A stretch of 36,874 nucleotides of DNA from a virus, in IMG/VR virus record IMGVR_UViG_3300030329_001356, positions 1 through 36,874 of that record; one strand, given 5' to 3'. A program made the position numbers and the translations under genes. The first letter of the stretch is position 1, and each line of letters opens with the position of its first letter. Under the pieces are notes generated by a model that was not told where the DNA came from, did no database searches, and was given only the letters and a program-made list of their open reading frames with translations. Below are positions 1 through 10,100 of the stretch, piece by piece.

Positions 1-95
1 TTCCTGTAACCGTCATGTCTGTGACGTTTACTTTGTCACCAGCTTTTATCCAACGGACGTTAGACCCATAAGTGATCTTGACATCCATAGGGATT
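1..95. repeat. Terminal direct repeat (copy 1) marking a circular assembly
   Basis: These 95 bases are identical to the last 95 bases (36780-36874). The repeat lies inside an open reading frame that continues correctly when the ends are joined. It is therefore best read as the overlap left by assembling a circular or circularly permuted molecule, not as a physical terminal repeat. The non-redundant length is 36,779 bp. Confidence 0.95.
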
Positions 96-262
96 CGGGA
101 AGCAGTTGAAGTTGTGATAGACCACTTACCGTTAGAGTCGGTGGTGGTAGAAGATTCAGCAGTTGTTGTTGCATTATCCGCGCTAACGTAACCCTGAACT
201 GTTGCGCCAGAAATGGCGTTGCCAGCGTTGTCGTAAACGAATCCAGTTAGGGTCATCGCCAT
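1..262 (-). CDS. Tail fibre, N-terminal part (gene continues at the right end of the window)
   Basis: The true start of the fibre gene is the ATG at 262-260. The frame runs to base 1 and continues from 36779 down to 35029, giving one protein of 670 residues. The first 58 residues are new relative to the ATG at 36867, which is only an internal methionine (Met59). They contain the pattern G-F-V-Y-D-N-A-G-N-A-I-S-G-A-T-V, typical of carboxypeptidase-regulatory-like or transthyretin-like beta-sandwich domains that often start phage adhesins. The gene begins 7 bases after the stop of the Vsr-like nuclease gene. The complete frame is certain; the adhesin role is inferred from fold pattern and position. 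Confidence 0.85.
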   Translation of the reverse strand, partial: MAMTLTGFVYDNAGNAISGATVQGYVSADNATTTAESSTTTDSNGKWSITTSTASRIPMDVKITYGSNVRWIKAGDKVNVTDMTVTG

Positions 263-268
263 AGTTAA

Positions 269-664
269 TTACCTGCCAAACCTTGATCGGTCTATTCCTG
301 CTAAGGCATCTCCTACGATAGCCCTTGCATCATCTATCAAATCGTCCTCGTCAATAAAGATTAGTTTTATTCCCAATGTCGCTAGGTACTCTCTGGTAAG
401 AATGTCTGACTGTCTTACCGCTGCACCTTTTTCGTAATGATAAAACACTCCCTGTACATTTATCGCAATGTTAGGGGGATTGTATATCTCAAAGTCAACG
501 ACCCTCCCCCCTTTTGATTGCCTGCCACCAGATAGTTGAGACTGATACGAAAAATCTATATTTGGCTTGAGTCCTAATTTTAGTAATGCTTGCCAGCATA
601 AATACTCAGGACCACTGCCTGCCCACCATTCTGGTGTGACAATCGTGTCAATGCTTTCAGCCAT
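269..664 (-). CDS. Vsr/DUF559-like PD-(D/E)XK nuclease
   Basis: A 131-residue protein with the layout of small Vsr-type or DUF559-type endonucleases. An N-terminal helix carries Glu20 (G-P-E-Y-L-C-W-Q-A-L). It is followed by a glycine-rich loop (G-G-R-Q-S-K-G-G-R, about 46-54), a V-V-D-F strand with Asp57, and an I-A-I-N-V-Q-G-V-F-Y-H strand (66-76). In related proteins this last strand usually reads V-D-G-x-x-W/Y-H, so Gln71 replaces the usual acidic residue. An I-F-I-D-E-D-D strand ends the core. It overlaps the upstream gene as TAATG and sits among tail genes, which is odd for a nuclease. It could be a virion-packaged or homing-type nuclease, or a catalytically weak relative. The family match is from recalled motifs, not a search. 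Confidence 0.6.
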   Translation of the reverse strand: MAESIDTIVTPEWWAGSGPEYLCWQALLKLGLKPNIDFSYQSQLSGGRQSKGGRVVDFEIYNPPNIAINVQGVFYHYEKGAAVRQSDILTREYLATLGIKLIFIDEDDLIDDARAIVGDALAGIDRSRFGR

Positions 665-2547
665 TACGTTTCAACCAACTGGATTTGTATCTGACCTCTT
701 TCATCTAAACCAGTAAATTCAAAACCGGAAGCACTTATCAAATCAACGTAATAAGTCCTGTCGGAATCATTGTCCCTGTAAGTAAATGCAACAAGTGTGT
801 TGGTGTTAATAACAGTTGTTATGTTGTCTAATAATTCTTTAGGAGTTTTGCCCCTAAAGGTTTTATTAGCATCTATGGTCACGCTAAATCCATACTTCGG
901 TGGAATCTTTTCTCTCCACCTAAGTTCTATTAGGTTTAGATCAGGACTAGATAAAACTGAATTACTCGTCAGAGTTACCTTGAACTTGATAGATGCAAAC
1001 TCAACACCTACACCAGAAGCAAAATCATAGGTGGTTGTACCGTTAGTAGTAATTGTCCCAAGCGATGTGTATGACTCGTTAAAATTAGTCGCATAAGAAA
1101 TAGCTATGTTTACATCAGCAGAACAACTTGATGTAACGGCTCTTAAAGAAATGGCTGTCTTGTTACCAGCAGCATCTCCTCCGTCAAACCAAGGTGTTTC
1201 CATTGTTCCGCTACTTGCGTACTGGAATGTTGAAATTTCGTCAGGGTTTATTACATCAGGCGATATGGCTGTCCAGTAAAGAGCATTCCCAACACCAAAC
1301 CACATTCGGTATTCGTTATAGGCAAACCCTACATGAGCGTTCTCAAGCCCTGTGTTATCGTCGCCTGTCCACTTTACTTCCCAAGCTGTTTCGTTGTAGC
1401 CCAAAATAGCAGAGGTTCCTGTACCAGAAACAACAGCGGAGGCTCCACCCATACCTGAAGACTGTCTACCAGTGGCGAAAACGGTATAACTTGTATCTAT
1501 ATCTGCATTTACAAACGCAAGTAAATCATTGTGGGTTCCGATTAGTTTTATAACCTGACCTGCGTAAGCTTCAGGAATACCGTGGTCACGGTCAAAACCA
1601 ACAAGGCTTACTACTGCTGTGTTAGCACCTGTTTGATATTTATAGATAGCGTTGCCAGCAGGGTAGTAGACAGCATCCCGCCAAACAACTGTCCCCTTAC
1701 CAGAGTTGGAGTGGAACGGAAGCCTTAGTTCTGTTTCTTCCCAGCGGTTGTTAGTCTCATCGTAAGCCCAAAGCCCAACCTTTGTACCTGCATAAATAAT
1801 TGGAGTACCCGCAGCATCCCGGTAGACGAATAGGGATGTGACGTAATCGTCTGGAAGCGGTAGCGCAGCCTTCTCTGTAGGGTTAGCAGTTGGTCCAGAA
1901 GCCCACTGTTTTAGAACGCCTTCTTGGTCTATGCCCCATAGCTGTCCATGCCAGACAGCAAAGTATTCGACATTCCTTGCAGCACCAGCACTAACGTCCA
2001 TGTCTGTAAACGTAGAGGCATCAGTCGTGTATGAGTACCCAGACTCCCCTCTGGCAAATATCAAATAGTTAGCCGTGGTGTCCCTAAAGACAATAGTTTC
2101 TTTTGTTGGGTTAGTTAAAGTTTTAAGACTAGAAGACCACGTATCACTAGCGTTTAGATACTTGTAAACCTTGTTGTCGGAATGAACAACGTACACATCT
2201 GTACTAGCACCAACAGTAAATTCTGTAATTGACTTTATGGTTCCGACAGACTGGGACGAAGCAGCGGTAGATTTTCTGGGCAAAAGAAGATGCCCTTTGA
2301 ACCTAGTCTGACAATCAGTCCACCACACCCTGTCTACTGTTGAAGGGTCAAGACCACGCTCCCAGCCAATACCGCCACGGAAGTCGTTCTGTGTAAGGAT
2401 AGAAGCCCTTGGGTCAGCACCACGCTGGGTGTCACCGATAGTAAATCTTGGAGCAGCAATACTTACAAGAGTCTTGCGGACTGGTCCTGAGATTCGATAT
2501 CGCTCACTGTTAAGAAGTATTTCGTTCTTGCCAACAACAGATGCCAT
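664..2547 (-). CDS. Virion structural protein, beta-propeller-like (probable tail protein)
   Basis: A 627-residue protein rich in short aromatic beta-strand repeats (for example V-Y-V-V-H-S-D-N-K-V-Y-K-Y-L and Y-A-G-T-K-V-G-L-W-A-Y-D). These resemble propeller blades between about residues 100 and 430. The last 150 residues look like a separate beta-sandwich domain. There are no catalytic motifs and no membrane segment. It is coupled by TAATG overlaps to the genes on both sides, between a connector-like protein and the nuclease/fibre genes. That position suits a tail-tip, nozzle or fibre-attachment protein of a short tail. The exact family is not recognised. Confidence 0.55.
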   Translation of the reverse strand: MASVVGKNEILLNSERYRISGPVRKTLVSIAAPRFTIGDTQRGADPRASILTQNDFRGGIGWERGLDPSTVDRVWWTDCQTRFKGHLLLPRKSTAASSQSVGTIKSITEFTVGASTDVYVVHSDNKVYKYLNASDTWSSSLKTLTNPTKETIVFRDTTANYLIFARGESGYSYTTDASTFTDMDVSAGAARNVEYFAVWHGQLWGIDQEGVLKQWASGPTANPTEKAALPLPDDYVTSLFVYRDAAGTPIIYAGTKVGLWAYDETNNRWEETELRLPFHSNSGKGTVVWRDAVYYPAGNAIYKYQTGANTAVVSLVGFDRDHGIPEAYAGQVIKLIGTHNDLLAFVNADIDTSYTVFATGRQSSGMGGASAVVSGTGTSAILGYNETAWEVKWTGDDNTGLENAHVGFAYNEYRMWFGVGNALYWTAISPDVINPDEISTFQYASSGTMETPWFDGGDAAGNKTAISLRAVTSSCSADVNIAISYATNFNESYTSLGTITTNGTTTYDFASGVGVEFASIKFKVTLTSNSVLSSPDLNLIELRWREKIPPKYGFSVTIDANKTFRGKTPKELLDNITTVINTNTLVAFTYRDNDSDRTYYVDLISASGFEFTGLDERGQIQIQLVET

Positions 2548-3809
2548 TAGTCCACCATCTTTGTGCCGGGTCTAATCGCAGGAAGTGACCTCTCTGCTTG
2601 AGCAGCTATCCCTTCAAAATACGCAGCCCTTCGGTCGTTGTCATCAGGGTCTGTTGTGCGCCCTCTGGCAAGGCTAAACAATGCTTTGCTTGTGGCGCGA
2701 GCAACTACTAAATCAGGGTCTATTTCACAGGTAGCAGAATCACTACTTAGCAATGATGGAAGGTTGTACCCGATAAGACGTACTAGGCTGTAACCTACTT
2801 CTTTTCTTGCAGACTCCGACAAAAAGACTTTTCTTGCTTCCCTATCTACCCGGTAAGTTCCAGACCACAGCCTGTTATACACAGCAGATTCTGTTTCAAC
2901 AGCTTTGATGTCGTTAATCCAAACGTACCTAGCACCAGTAGTTTCATACTTGAGTCCAACAGAAATGATTGCGTTGTCATCTTCAGGATTTGCTAGCGAA
3001 ACACGGCAGTAAGTCCACGTTCTTGCAGACAAAGCAGGAACCGAAAGAGTTTCCTTGATTGTCCCAAGATTCGCAGCACTACTTAGACACAGAGTTATAT
3101 TGCCTGCTGATGTAGCAGTAGAGGATTTAATCCAAAACTCAACAGCGTCGTACCTTCTAAGGTCTTTTGAGCCGATAGCGTGTGACGCTAAGATATCTCC
3201 AGAAGAAACAGAACTGGTTATGTAAAGACGAGAAGACGCATTGTTTGCTTTGAAGTCTTGCGTGTCTTTGGTCATCGTTACATCGCTATCAACTTGCTCT
3301 GTCCAAACAAGGTTAGCGTCTTGAATCTGTTCTCCAGAAAAATGATGACGGTAATCTACCTGTGTTACCGCTACCATCGCTGAAGGAATGTCGTAACGAC
3401 TATCTTTTATATGCCCGTGGTTAGAGATGTCTTCGTTGATAACAAGACCACGAGGTGTCCTCTGAGTTATCGACTGATTGATAAACTCATGGATTCGGTC
3501 AGGCGGGTACTCAGCGCGCCAGTATTCATAGGTGTCGTTAGTGGCAGTGGAAGCTGTAACAGCAGGCTTGAAAGTAAATGTGCCTGTGCTGCTAGCGTAG
3601 TCAGTTACTCGACGGATAAGACCGTCATTGGTTCCAGATGTAAAGACAAGCCAACCTCCGTTGAACTCGTCATCCCCACCTATGTAACTTGTATCAAGAA
3701 GGGTTGTGGTGCTGCCATTACCTGACGCAGAACTTGCTGGAGCCTGATCTAAATTTGCAGCAATAGAACGTCTAATTTCTTCTCTAGTTCTGCTTTGAAA
3801 TGCAGCCAC
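2547..3809 (-). CDS. Virion structural protein (probable head-tail connector or tail tubular-like)
   Basis: A 420-residue protein with GTG as start codon (3809-3807), preceded by AGGTAAGTC. The N-terminus (R-T-R-E-E-I-R-R-S-I-A-A-N-L) is helical. Next comes a beta-rich segment with T-L-L-D-T-S and N-G-G-W-L-V-F-T-S-G-T-N-D-G, a pattern I associate with marine phage virion proteins. The middle part (about residues 180-310) looks like a carbohydrate-binding-type beta sandwich, and the C-terminus is alpha-helical (Y-F-E-G-I-A-A-Q-A-E-R). It lies downstream of the capsid block and is TAATG-coupled to the propeller-like protein. A connector or adaptor role is inferred from gene order only. Confidence 0.5.
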   Translation of the reverse strand: MAAFQSRTREEIRRSIAANLDQAPASSASGNGSTTTLLDTSYIGGDDEFNGGWLVFTSGTNDGLIRRVTDYASSTGTFTFKPAVTASTATNDTYEYWRAEYPPDRIHEFINQSITQRTPRGLVINEDISNHGHIKDSRYDIPSAMVAVTQVDYRHHFSGEQIQDANLVWTEQVDSDVTMTKDTQDFKANNASSRLYITSSVSSGDILASHAIGSKDLRRYDAVEFWIKSSTATSAGNITLCLSSAANLGTIKETLSVPALSARTWTYCRVSLANPEDDNAIISVGLKYETTGARYVWINDIKAVETESAVYNRLWSGTYRVDREARKVFLSESARKEVGYSLVRLIGYNLPSLLSSDSATCEIDPDLVVARATSKALFSLARGRTTDPDDNDRRAAYFEGIAAQAERSLPAIRPGTKMVD

Positions 3810-3816
3810 GACTTAC

Positions 3817-4158
3817 CTACTTGTTTGATCTACGCTTTCTTCTCCAGTCAGCTATGGACTTTAGACCACCCTTTAGATCGTCTAGTTTTTCCTTGCTAAC
3901 CGGATGGGTTGACTGTTGCTTTGCAAAAGCTTTTGCTTCTTGGTCAGCAACTTCTCGCTCTTTGTGAAGGAGTTCCTCTAATTGGTGTCCTTCAAGCCTT
4001 GACGCTCCGGGGATGTAAACACTCTTCCCACTCCCAACATCAAAGGTTTCTTCGTATGGTTGCCCGATTACACGTTCAACTTCTTTAGAGAGGCTAACTT
4101 GACGATGCCCTGCTTTTCTACCTGCGGATACAGGTAACCATATTTGCTGCTTCGCCAA
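3817..4158 (-). CDS. Hypothetical protein, basic, TTG start
   Basis: A 113-residue protein starting at TTG (4158-4156) just after a good ribosome-binding site (GAGGGGGC, seven bases upstream). The frame has no closer ATG. Residues 70-105 are strongly charged and probably helical, ending in R-R-K-R-R-S-N-K. There is no recognisable domain. It sits between the probable decoration protein and the connector-like protein, so a small head-completion or assembly role is possible but unproven. Confidence 0.6.
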   Translation of the reverse strand: MAKQQIWLPVSAGRKAGHRQVSLSKEVERVIGQPYEETFDVGSGKSVYIPGASRLEGHQLEELLHKEREVADQEAKAFAKQQSTHPVSKEKLDDLKGGLKSIADWRRKRRSNK

Positions 4159-4175
4159 GCTAGCCCCCTCTAAAT

Positions 4176-4943
4176 TTATGCCCTGATCTGAAGGTCAATC
4201 AAAGAGTATTCAGTGTTCGCGCCAACAGCGAGAACCGTTCCTACTCTGCACTCTGCTGAGTTGTCAGAAGCAGATGGACCTACAGCACCGTCAGTAGAAC
4301 TGAAAGCTTCGTTACCAAGAACAAGAGTCCCGGCAGTCAGTACGGCTGCTGGTCCTGCTGTCTGGTTCCAGAAGTATTCACCTGAAGCGATGTCGTGGGT
4401 TGGTACTCCCAAGGCTGGACCATCAATGTCATCTGCGTCCCAAACTTCTACAGAATGTCCAACAGGCTTGTGAATACCTGCCTGTGAAGAAGTGGTTAGC
4501 GCAGTCTGAACAGTGTCATTGTCGTACAGATCAATGGTCAATGTTGCACCAGTAGCTGCCGTACTGTGGTCTGCGATTTGGAAAATCTGACCTTCACCAG
4601 TTACGTCGTTGATAAAAACGTAGCCATCTACATAGTCACCACGAGTACCAAAGTTACCTGTGTACTTACCACTGCCTGTGATAGCAGTAGAGCCACCGTT
4701 GGTTAGCTTGATCTGGTTTGCTCCAGCAGCAGCAGCCTCAGCGACAGCAAGGTCTTTGATGTGGTCAGAAGCTGTCTGCGACCCCATCGTCAGCTTGCCA
4801 GCAGTGATTGCTTCCGCTGCGTAAGAGTAGTAAAAAACTCGCCCGTCAGAAAACGTCATCTTTGTTCCAAGACGATGCTTCTGGCTTGTAGTGGCGGTCT
4901 TGTCGTATCCGGGCGAACCCTGAACGACGGTTGGAAATGCCAT
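4176..4943 (-). CDS. Probable capsid decoration/structural protein
   Basis: A 255-residue protein composed almost wholly of Gly, Ala, Ser and Thr with regular beta-strand spacing and no cysteines except one near the C-terminus. It contains no enzyme motifs. It lies two genes downstream of the major capsid gene in the same operon, the usual place for head decoration or head-fibre proteins. The N-terminal segment (G-T-K-M-T-F-S-D-G-R-V-F-Y-Y-S) reads like a surface-exposed virion protein. The family is not identified, so the decoration role rests on position and composition. Confidence 0.5.
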   Translation of the reverse strand: MAFPTVVQGSPGYDKTATTSQKHRLGTKMTFSDGRVFYYSYAAEAITAGKLTMGSQTASDHIKDLAVAEAAAAGANQIKLTNGGSTAITGSGKYTGNFGTRGDYVDGYVFINDVTGEGQIFQIADHSTAATGATLTIDLYDNDTVQTALTTSSQAGIHKPVGHSVEVWDADDIDGPALGVPTHDIASGEYFWNQTAGPAAVLTAGTLVLGNEAFSSTDGAVGPSASDNSAECRVGTVLAVGANTEYSLIDLQIRA

Positions 4944-5017
4944 AACTATTTACCTCATTGTTTTTACAGGCTTTGTAAATCCTGCGATAGTCCGATGTTA
5001 AAAGGCTCGGTCTATCG

Positions 5018-5332
5018 TTACACCTTTTTAGACTGCTCCGCTTTTTTCTTTACTCTCAAAGAAGGAGCATCTGTGCCTAGTGTACCTGATGCCACAGCTT
5101 CAGAAAAAGTAGAAGGTTTTTCTTTTACTACTTCTACGACTTCTTCCACTTTTGGCTCAGGCTTAGGGGGGCTTTCAACAAAGCCTCTTTTCAAGTAGGT
5201 CTGAAGATAAGTTTTTGGAAGATTAGGATGTTCCTCCCAAACTTCCTCTCCTTCAATTACTGCCATCTTCCATAGTGAGATTTTCTTTACCCCACCTACG
5301 GACATTTCAATCCTACTTTGCCTAGAAACCAT
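5018..5332 (-). CDS. Hypothetical protein with acidic/basic disordered tail
   Basis: A 104-residue protein with a short folded N-terminal region (residues 1-55, containing W-K-M-A-V-I-E-G-E-E-V-W). A proline, glutamate and lysine-rich low-complexity tail follows (P-P-K-P-E-P-K-V-E-E-V-V-E-V-V-K). The ribosome-binding site GAGGGGGC upstream of the ATG at 5332 matches the one used by the TTG-started gene at 4158. It is placed directly after the capsid gene. It may be a head-associated or capping protein; no family is recognised. Confidence 0.6.
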   Translation of the reverse strand: MVSRQSRIEMSVGGVKKISLWKMAVIEGEEVWEEHPNLPKTYLQTYLKRGFVESPPKPEPKVEEVVEVVKEKPSTFSEAVASGTLGTDAPSLRVKKKAEQSKKV

Positions 5333-5351
5333 TATTAAAAGCCCCCTCTAT

Positions 5352-6230
5352 TTAGCTGTTGTTAGTAACTGGGTCACCAATTTCGTAACGAGAAGCAGCA
5401 CCCTTGGTGTCATCAACCTCAAAGACTGCATAGTCTTCAGTTACAACAACTTCAAAGGCACGAAGCGAAGCATCTCGCTCACGCTCTTCTGAGCGACCAC
5501 TTGCGGACAAGTGACCCATAGCGGATCGGTCAGCAATAACACCGTAGCCTGAATCGGTTGTGCCGATCTTGGCAATGTTTCCATCCTCAAAGAACGGAAC
5601 ACCTGAAAGCTTGACTCCAGAGTAATAGTCTTTTACTGCTGGCTTGTTGAAAGCATCAGGCAGCGGGTAAGTTGCCAGAGTGTTTCCAATGTCAGTTGCA
5701 AGGTTCCAGATTGCATTAGGGTGGTGAACTACAAAGAGGTCACTTCCAAACTTACCTGACTTTGCATTTGCAATAATTGCAGAAGCATTTGCCAAGTTTA
5801 GGTTTTTATCATCAGCACCAAAAGCAGTTCCGCCATTCAAAGAAGGGAACAGAGCAATGATGTCTGTGTCCTTCTTACGAGCCATAGCGTCACCCATCTG
5901 GCGACCAATGATTTTGTAAACGTCTTCGTTGTTCTGGCGAAGAAGAGTGTCAGTAATAATTACTTTCAATCCAACTTCAGCAGTTGTTGCCGTAACAGTT
6001 GAGACATCAATGTCCTCACTGTCGATCATGTCCTGACCTTCTACAAGGTCTTCGGCATCCATCTGGGCAACTTTTGGAATCTCCAGCTTGTACTCGCCTT
6101 TACCTAGTTTGAACTTTTCAACAAGGTCAACCAAGGGGGCGTTATGCTCTTCTGTGTATCGTGCCTGTGCAAGCATGATACGAGACATATTTTGGAGATT
6201 GCCAGTTGTACTTGTTTGTACGCTAGCCAT
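5352..6230 (-). CDS. Major capsid protein (HK97-fold type)
   Basis: A 292-residue protein directly downstream of the scaffold-like gene. The order, length and alternation of alpha and beta segments suit an HK97-fold coat protein. Visible features include an N-terminal helical arm, a long spine-like helix (V-Y-K-I-I-G-R-Q-M-G-D-A-M-A-R-K-K-D-T-D), and a V-V-H-P-N-A-I-W-type segment typical of coat P-domains. The C-terminal strand (Y-A-V-F-E-V-D-D) and motif S-R-Y-E-I-G-D-P follow. The ribosome-binding site GAGGTAAATAAAG precedes ATG 6230. No protease gene is adjacent, so the coat is probably not extensively processed. Assignment is by context and fold pattern. Confidence 0.75.
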   Translation of the reverse strand: MASVQTSTTGNLQNMSRIMLAQARYTEEHNAPLVDLVEKFKLGKGEYKLEIPKVAQMDAEDLVEGQDMIDSEDIDVSTVTATTAEVGLKVIITDTLLRQNNEDVYKIIGRQMGDAMARKKDTDIIALFPSLNGGTAFGADDKNLNLANASAIIANAKSGKFGSDLFVVHHPNAIWNLATDIGNTLATYPLPDAFNKPAVKDYYSGVKLSGVPFFEDGNIAKIGTTDSGYGVIADRSAMGHLSASGRSEERERDASLRAFEVVVTEDYAVFEVDDTKGAASRYEIGDPVTNNS

Positions 6231-6241
6231 CTTTATTTACC

Positions 6242-7081
6242 TCAATCAAAGATAGAAAAGCCTAACTTCTTAGAAGCCATCTTTGCCATCTCTGTAGTTA
6301 TCGCAGGGTCACCTGCGTTATATCTATCTAAAACGTCTTCAGAATTAGTAGGAGCCACATCTGCTGCCGGGTTTGCACTGTTCAAGCTTTGAGCAGGAGT
6401 AACTTGTTGCACCCTGCCTTCCAACTTTTTAATTGTTGCCAAAGCTTTTGCATGCTTTTCCATAGTTGCAGGGTCAGGCAGGTCTTGTAACTCAGCATAT
6501 GAAACACCATATTGAGTTGATAACTCATACGCTTTAGCAAGCTGAGTACGAGTGTTCAACTCGTTCTGCATTTGCTTGGAGTTATTAATAACCTGATCCG
6601 CCCGCTGTTTTGCAAGGTACGCTTCTTTTGCAAAAGCAGTCTGCTGTTGAGCCATCTGTATAGAAGTTTGCTCATCCAACCCTTGATCTAAAAATCTCTG
6701 GGCTAGTTGCCGACCATACTCATTCACCTCAGCTTCTAAGGTAGAAGAGTTCTGAAGTTGCTCGGCTCTCTGGCGCGCTGCTCTTTCATTTTCTAGTTGC
6801 GTTTCCATTTCTGCTATTCGTTTATCAGTAGCAGATTGGTACTTGCGTAACTCTTCACTTGGCGCGCGAGTGGGTTCTAGTTCTGTTTCAGTGTTGGCTT
6901 GAGGCTCAGGAGCAGGAGGAACCTCAATAGATGAGTCATCCGGTTTTGCTAAATCATCAACGGGGTCTGGAGCAGGCGTTTCTGCCGGGGCAGGAGCCTC
7001 TACGCTTTCGTCAATTTTCAGCGGAATTTCGGTAACTTCTACCGTAGATTCTGTTCCTTGATCGTTTGTCTCAGTAACCAT
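6242..7081 (-). CDS. Capsid scaffolding/assembly protein
   Basis: I start this gene at ATG 7081 (M-V-T-E-T-N-D-Q), preceded by GGAGAGAAAAC, rather than at the upstream ATG 7117, which lacks such a site. The 279-residue product has an acidic, proline-rich N-terminal third and a long charged coiled coil (about residues 75-185, with repeated E-N-E-R-A-A-R-Q-R-A-E-Q type heptads). A short C-terminal helix that could bind the coat protein ends it. This is the usual layout of phage scaffolding proteins, and the capsid gene follows 11 bases later. Confidence 0.75.
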   Translation of the reverse strand: MVTETNDQGTESTVEVTEIPLKIDESVEAPAPAETPAPDPVDDLAKPDDSSIEVPPAPEPQANTETELEPTRAPSEELRKYQSATDKRIAEMETQLENERAARQRAEQLQNSSTLEAEVNEYGRQLAQRFLDQGLDEQTSIQMAQQQTAFAKEAYLAKQRADQVINNSKQMQNELNTRTQLAKAYELSTQYGVSYAELQDLPDPATMEKHAKALATIKKLEGRVQQVTPAQSLNSANPAADVAPTNSEDVLDRYNAGDPAITTEMAKMASKKLGFSIFD

Positions 7082-7158
7082 GTTTTCTCTCCAAAATATG
7101 ACACCGTTAGATGGCACACTTTCTTGTTTAGGTTTTCAAATAATAAGGTAGCCCCTAC

Positions 7159-10100
7159 TTATTGAGCAAGTTCTCCAGCAGGCTGCTTAATAATAGGCTT
7201 GCCATATATAGATAAAGGCGGAGGCTGTGGCTGCCCTTTATAAGATTGCGGTTCACCCGGACCATAATTGCCTCTAGCGGCAGAGGCATAGTCTTTGGAA
7301 GAATAGCCTGCTTCGTTTTGGATTACATTCCAAATTGCATTATTGAGATACCCATATCTCAAACTAACTTCTTTCCCATTTTTATCAATGCGTTTTGTAA
7401 AAGGAAGGTCTAAAATTTCTTGAACACCCGGAACCTCAGCATATCTTTCGCGCCATGTTTTCAAATCAGCCGCCAGTTGCGGTGACAGATTCTTTATAAA
7501 AGCTTCTTGCGCTGATTCCAAACCGGGGACTTTTGCGCCTGTACGGTCATTGTATTCATCCCACTGAAGTCCTCCGGCAGGTTTTTCATACTTTTCGTAC
7601 AGGTCGTACCAAGCGTTTAACATTCGGTCAAAATCATTAGTTGGTTCTTTTCCAACATAATTGTTTATGCCGTTGTTTTTTCGGTACTCCTTCATTGATA
7701 TGTATTGTTCATCTTCAGCATCTCTTACTGCTGTTCTAAGGTTACTTAGTATCGAATAAACACCATTAAAATGTCCACGAGTACCGTTTTCTCGTATCGT
7801 ATGAACTTGTTCAGGATCAAGCATGTTTTTTACGAACTCATCTAATGCTGTTTTTGTTCTTCTTTGAGTGTCATTTCTTGCAGCATTATTAGTAACAATG
7901 TAGGCAGCATATGCGTTGCCACGTTTAGCTGATAACAAATCATATTCATACAACTGTTCAGCTACATCAGAACTTGTTTTTAGTTGATGACGCTCTAGCA
8001 TATTTAGTTCAGCATACGGCTTGCCAAAAAATTCATTTGCTTTTTCGTCAAATAATTGCGGCTTACCTGCTTCGTAAGCCCTACCTCCAATAAACTCAAC
8101 ACCCCCCACTTTGAGTTTTGTTTCAACACTAGACGAACCAAGAGCAGCTTCTTGCATCCAAATAAACATTGTTTTCTTGGCAAGGTATTTACCAAGATTT
8201 GGCAGCCATTCACCTGCTGAAAGCCACCCGCCTTGGTCTTGACCTAGCTGTTTCCTTGCCCAAGGAGCAACAGGGTCGCCTTCAAAAGTTCTACCTTGTA
8301 CGCCAGTAAAAACATCTTGACCTAGGAATGAAGTTTGACCACGCACCCATCTTCCAATGTCAGTCAGGTGCTGCTCTGAAGACCTGTTAGGGTCTAGCAT
8401 TTTTGCCATAAACCGAATATCAGAAAGAGTTTTGCCCCCAAAGCCTAATACCGCATCACCCGCTTGGACTACAAAATATTTACTACTGCCCGGAGTCAAA
8501 GACTCTTGTAAATCTTTATCCCACTTTTTTCCTTCAGATTTATTTTTGGCAATTAACAATGCAGCAAATGTTAGGTGTAGACCGACAAAGCCTGAAATAA
8601 GACTTTGGCGAGCAACATCCCCCCTAACGCCACCTTGCATGGCATTTTTGTACAGGTTTAGAACAGCCTTTCTGTAACGAGGAGCAAGCAAAACCATGCT
8701 TTCCCACCATCGTTGTTGTGGTGAAATTCCAAGGCGGGCACTAGATGACAATCCCCGTAGACTATTAATCGTATCTTCTACATCTTGTAATTTTTTTGGA
8801 TCAAAAGACCCGTCTGCTTTTTTTGCAAGAGGGCTAAAGGCATCCCATAAATGAAGGGCTGCCATATTCTGCGTTGCCCCAAACGCTTCTGCGGCAGCGT
8901 CTGCAAAACGCCTAACGGGGAATGTCAGCGTTTTTGCAATAGGGGCTATTGCGCGACCTATAACTGGAATGCTTCTTGCAGTGCCTTCTAGCCAGTTACT
9001 TATTTGTTCTACTTTGCCAACACCTTCAAGGATTTCAGTACGATCCCCCGGCATCTGGAACATGATAACTCTACTGCCTGCAAGCTTATTTCTTGCATCA
9101 TCTATTGTCGCAGCAGACATACGCCGAACTCTCTCAGGGCTGCCTAGTCCAATTACAAAATCTTTTGCAAATTGCTTACCAGTCTTCATTCCTAACATAC
9201 CCGGAATAGAAACTCTTCCTTTATAAACTGGATAGTAGAGGTCCCGCATAATTGCAAAAAGAAGTTGAATCGTAAATAAGCTAGCATCTCCTGCTAATTC
9301 GTAAGACCGACCAAGTTGTATGTAGCCTTGAGCGGCTCGTGCCAGTGCCGATTCAGGGGCTTTTTTCAGGTGAGCAGCTTGTGCTTTTTTGAAGTCATCA
9401 GCTAATGCTCTGGCATCCTGAGAAGTTCCAACAACGCCTCTGAATAACTCGTGTTGTTTTTCCTCAAAACTTCTTTTAGAAGCTGGAATCTTTTTAAATT
9501 CATAATTGTCAAAAACGTATTTAGAAACTGACTCTTCAGCAGCTAATCTGTACACCGCAGCGATTTTTAGTTTTACCGTCTCATCGTATGGAATAAGAAT
9601 AAAACCTTCAGCCTCAGCTTCCCTAGCTGTTTCATAAACTCTAGCTTCTTCAAGTTGTCCTTTTACAAAGCCACTAGGAAAATCCCCGGAATCAAATGCA
9701 ATTTGTGTAACATTGCCTTCTGAATCTAATTTTCCATAGACTTTTCTTGAAGCAAATAAAACTTTATCTTCTGGAGAAAACCCTACTTCTGCTCCATAAG
9801 AACGAGCAAAACTAGACCCAGCTTCATCTAATTCAGCCAAACGAGTTACATAATCTAATGCTGTAAACGGTTGTCCTGTTTCACTATTTATTTCTTTAAG
9901 TTTTATTTCTTCAAGCAGTCTTATTACGTCAGGGTCGGCTCTGTTTTCAACAATGTCGTTTAGGCTTCGCCCAGCAAATGGTCCTTCAGTAAACTTGAAC
10001 TGTTCGTCTACTGGTCCGAAGATAGATTCTCTAGTCCCCAGCCTACTAATGTAAGTATAAGCACGATCTGCTTTTACTCTTCCCTCTTCCATTAAGTTTG

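Noticed and set aside
1-95. Physical terminal repeats or an attachment site
   Set aside because: The repeat lies inside a gene that is continuous across the join, as expected of assembly overlap of a circular molecule; no integrase is encoded.
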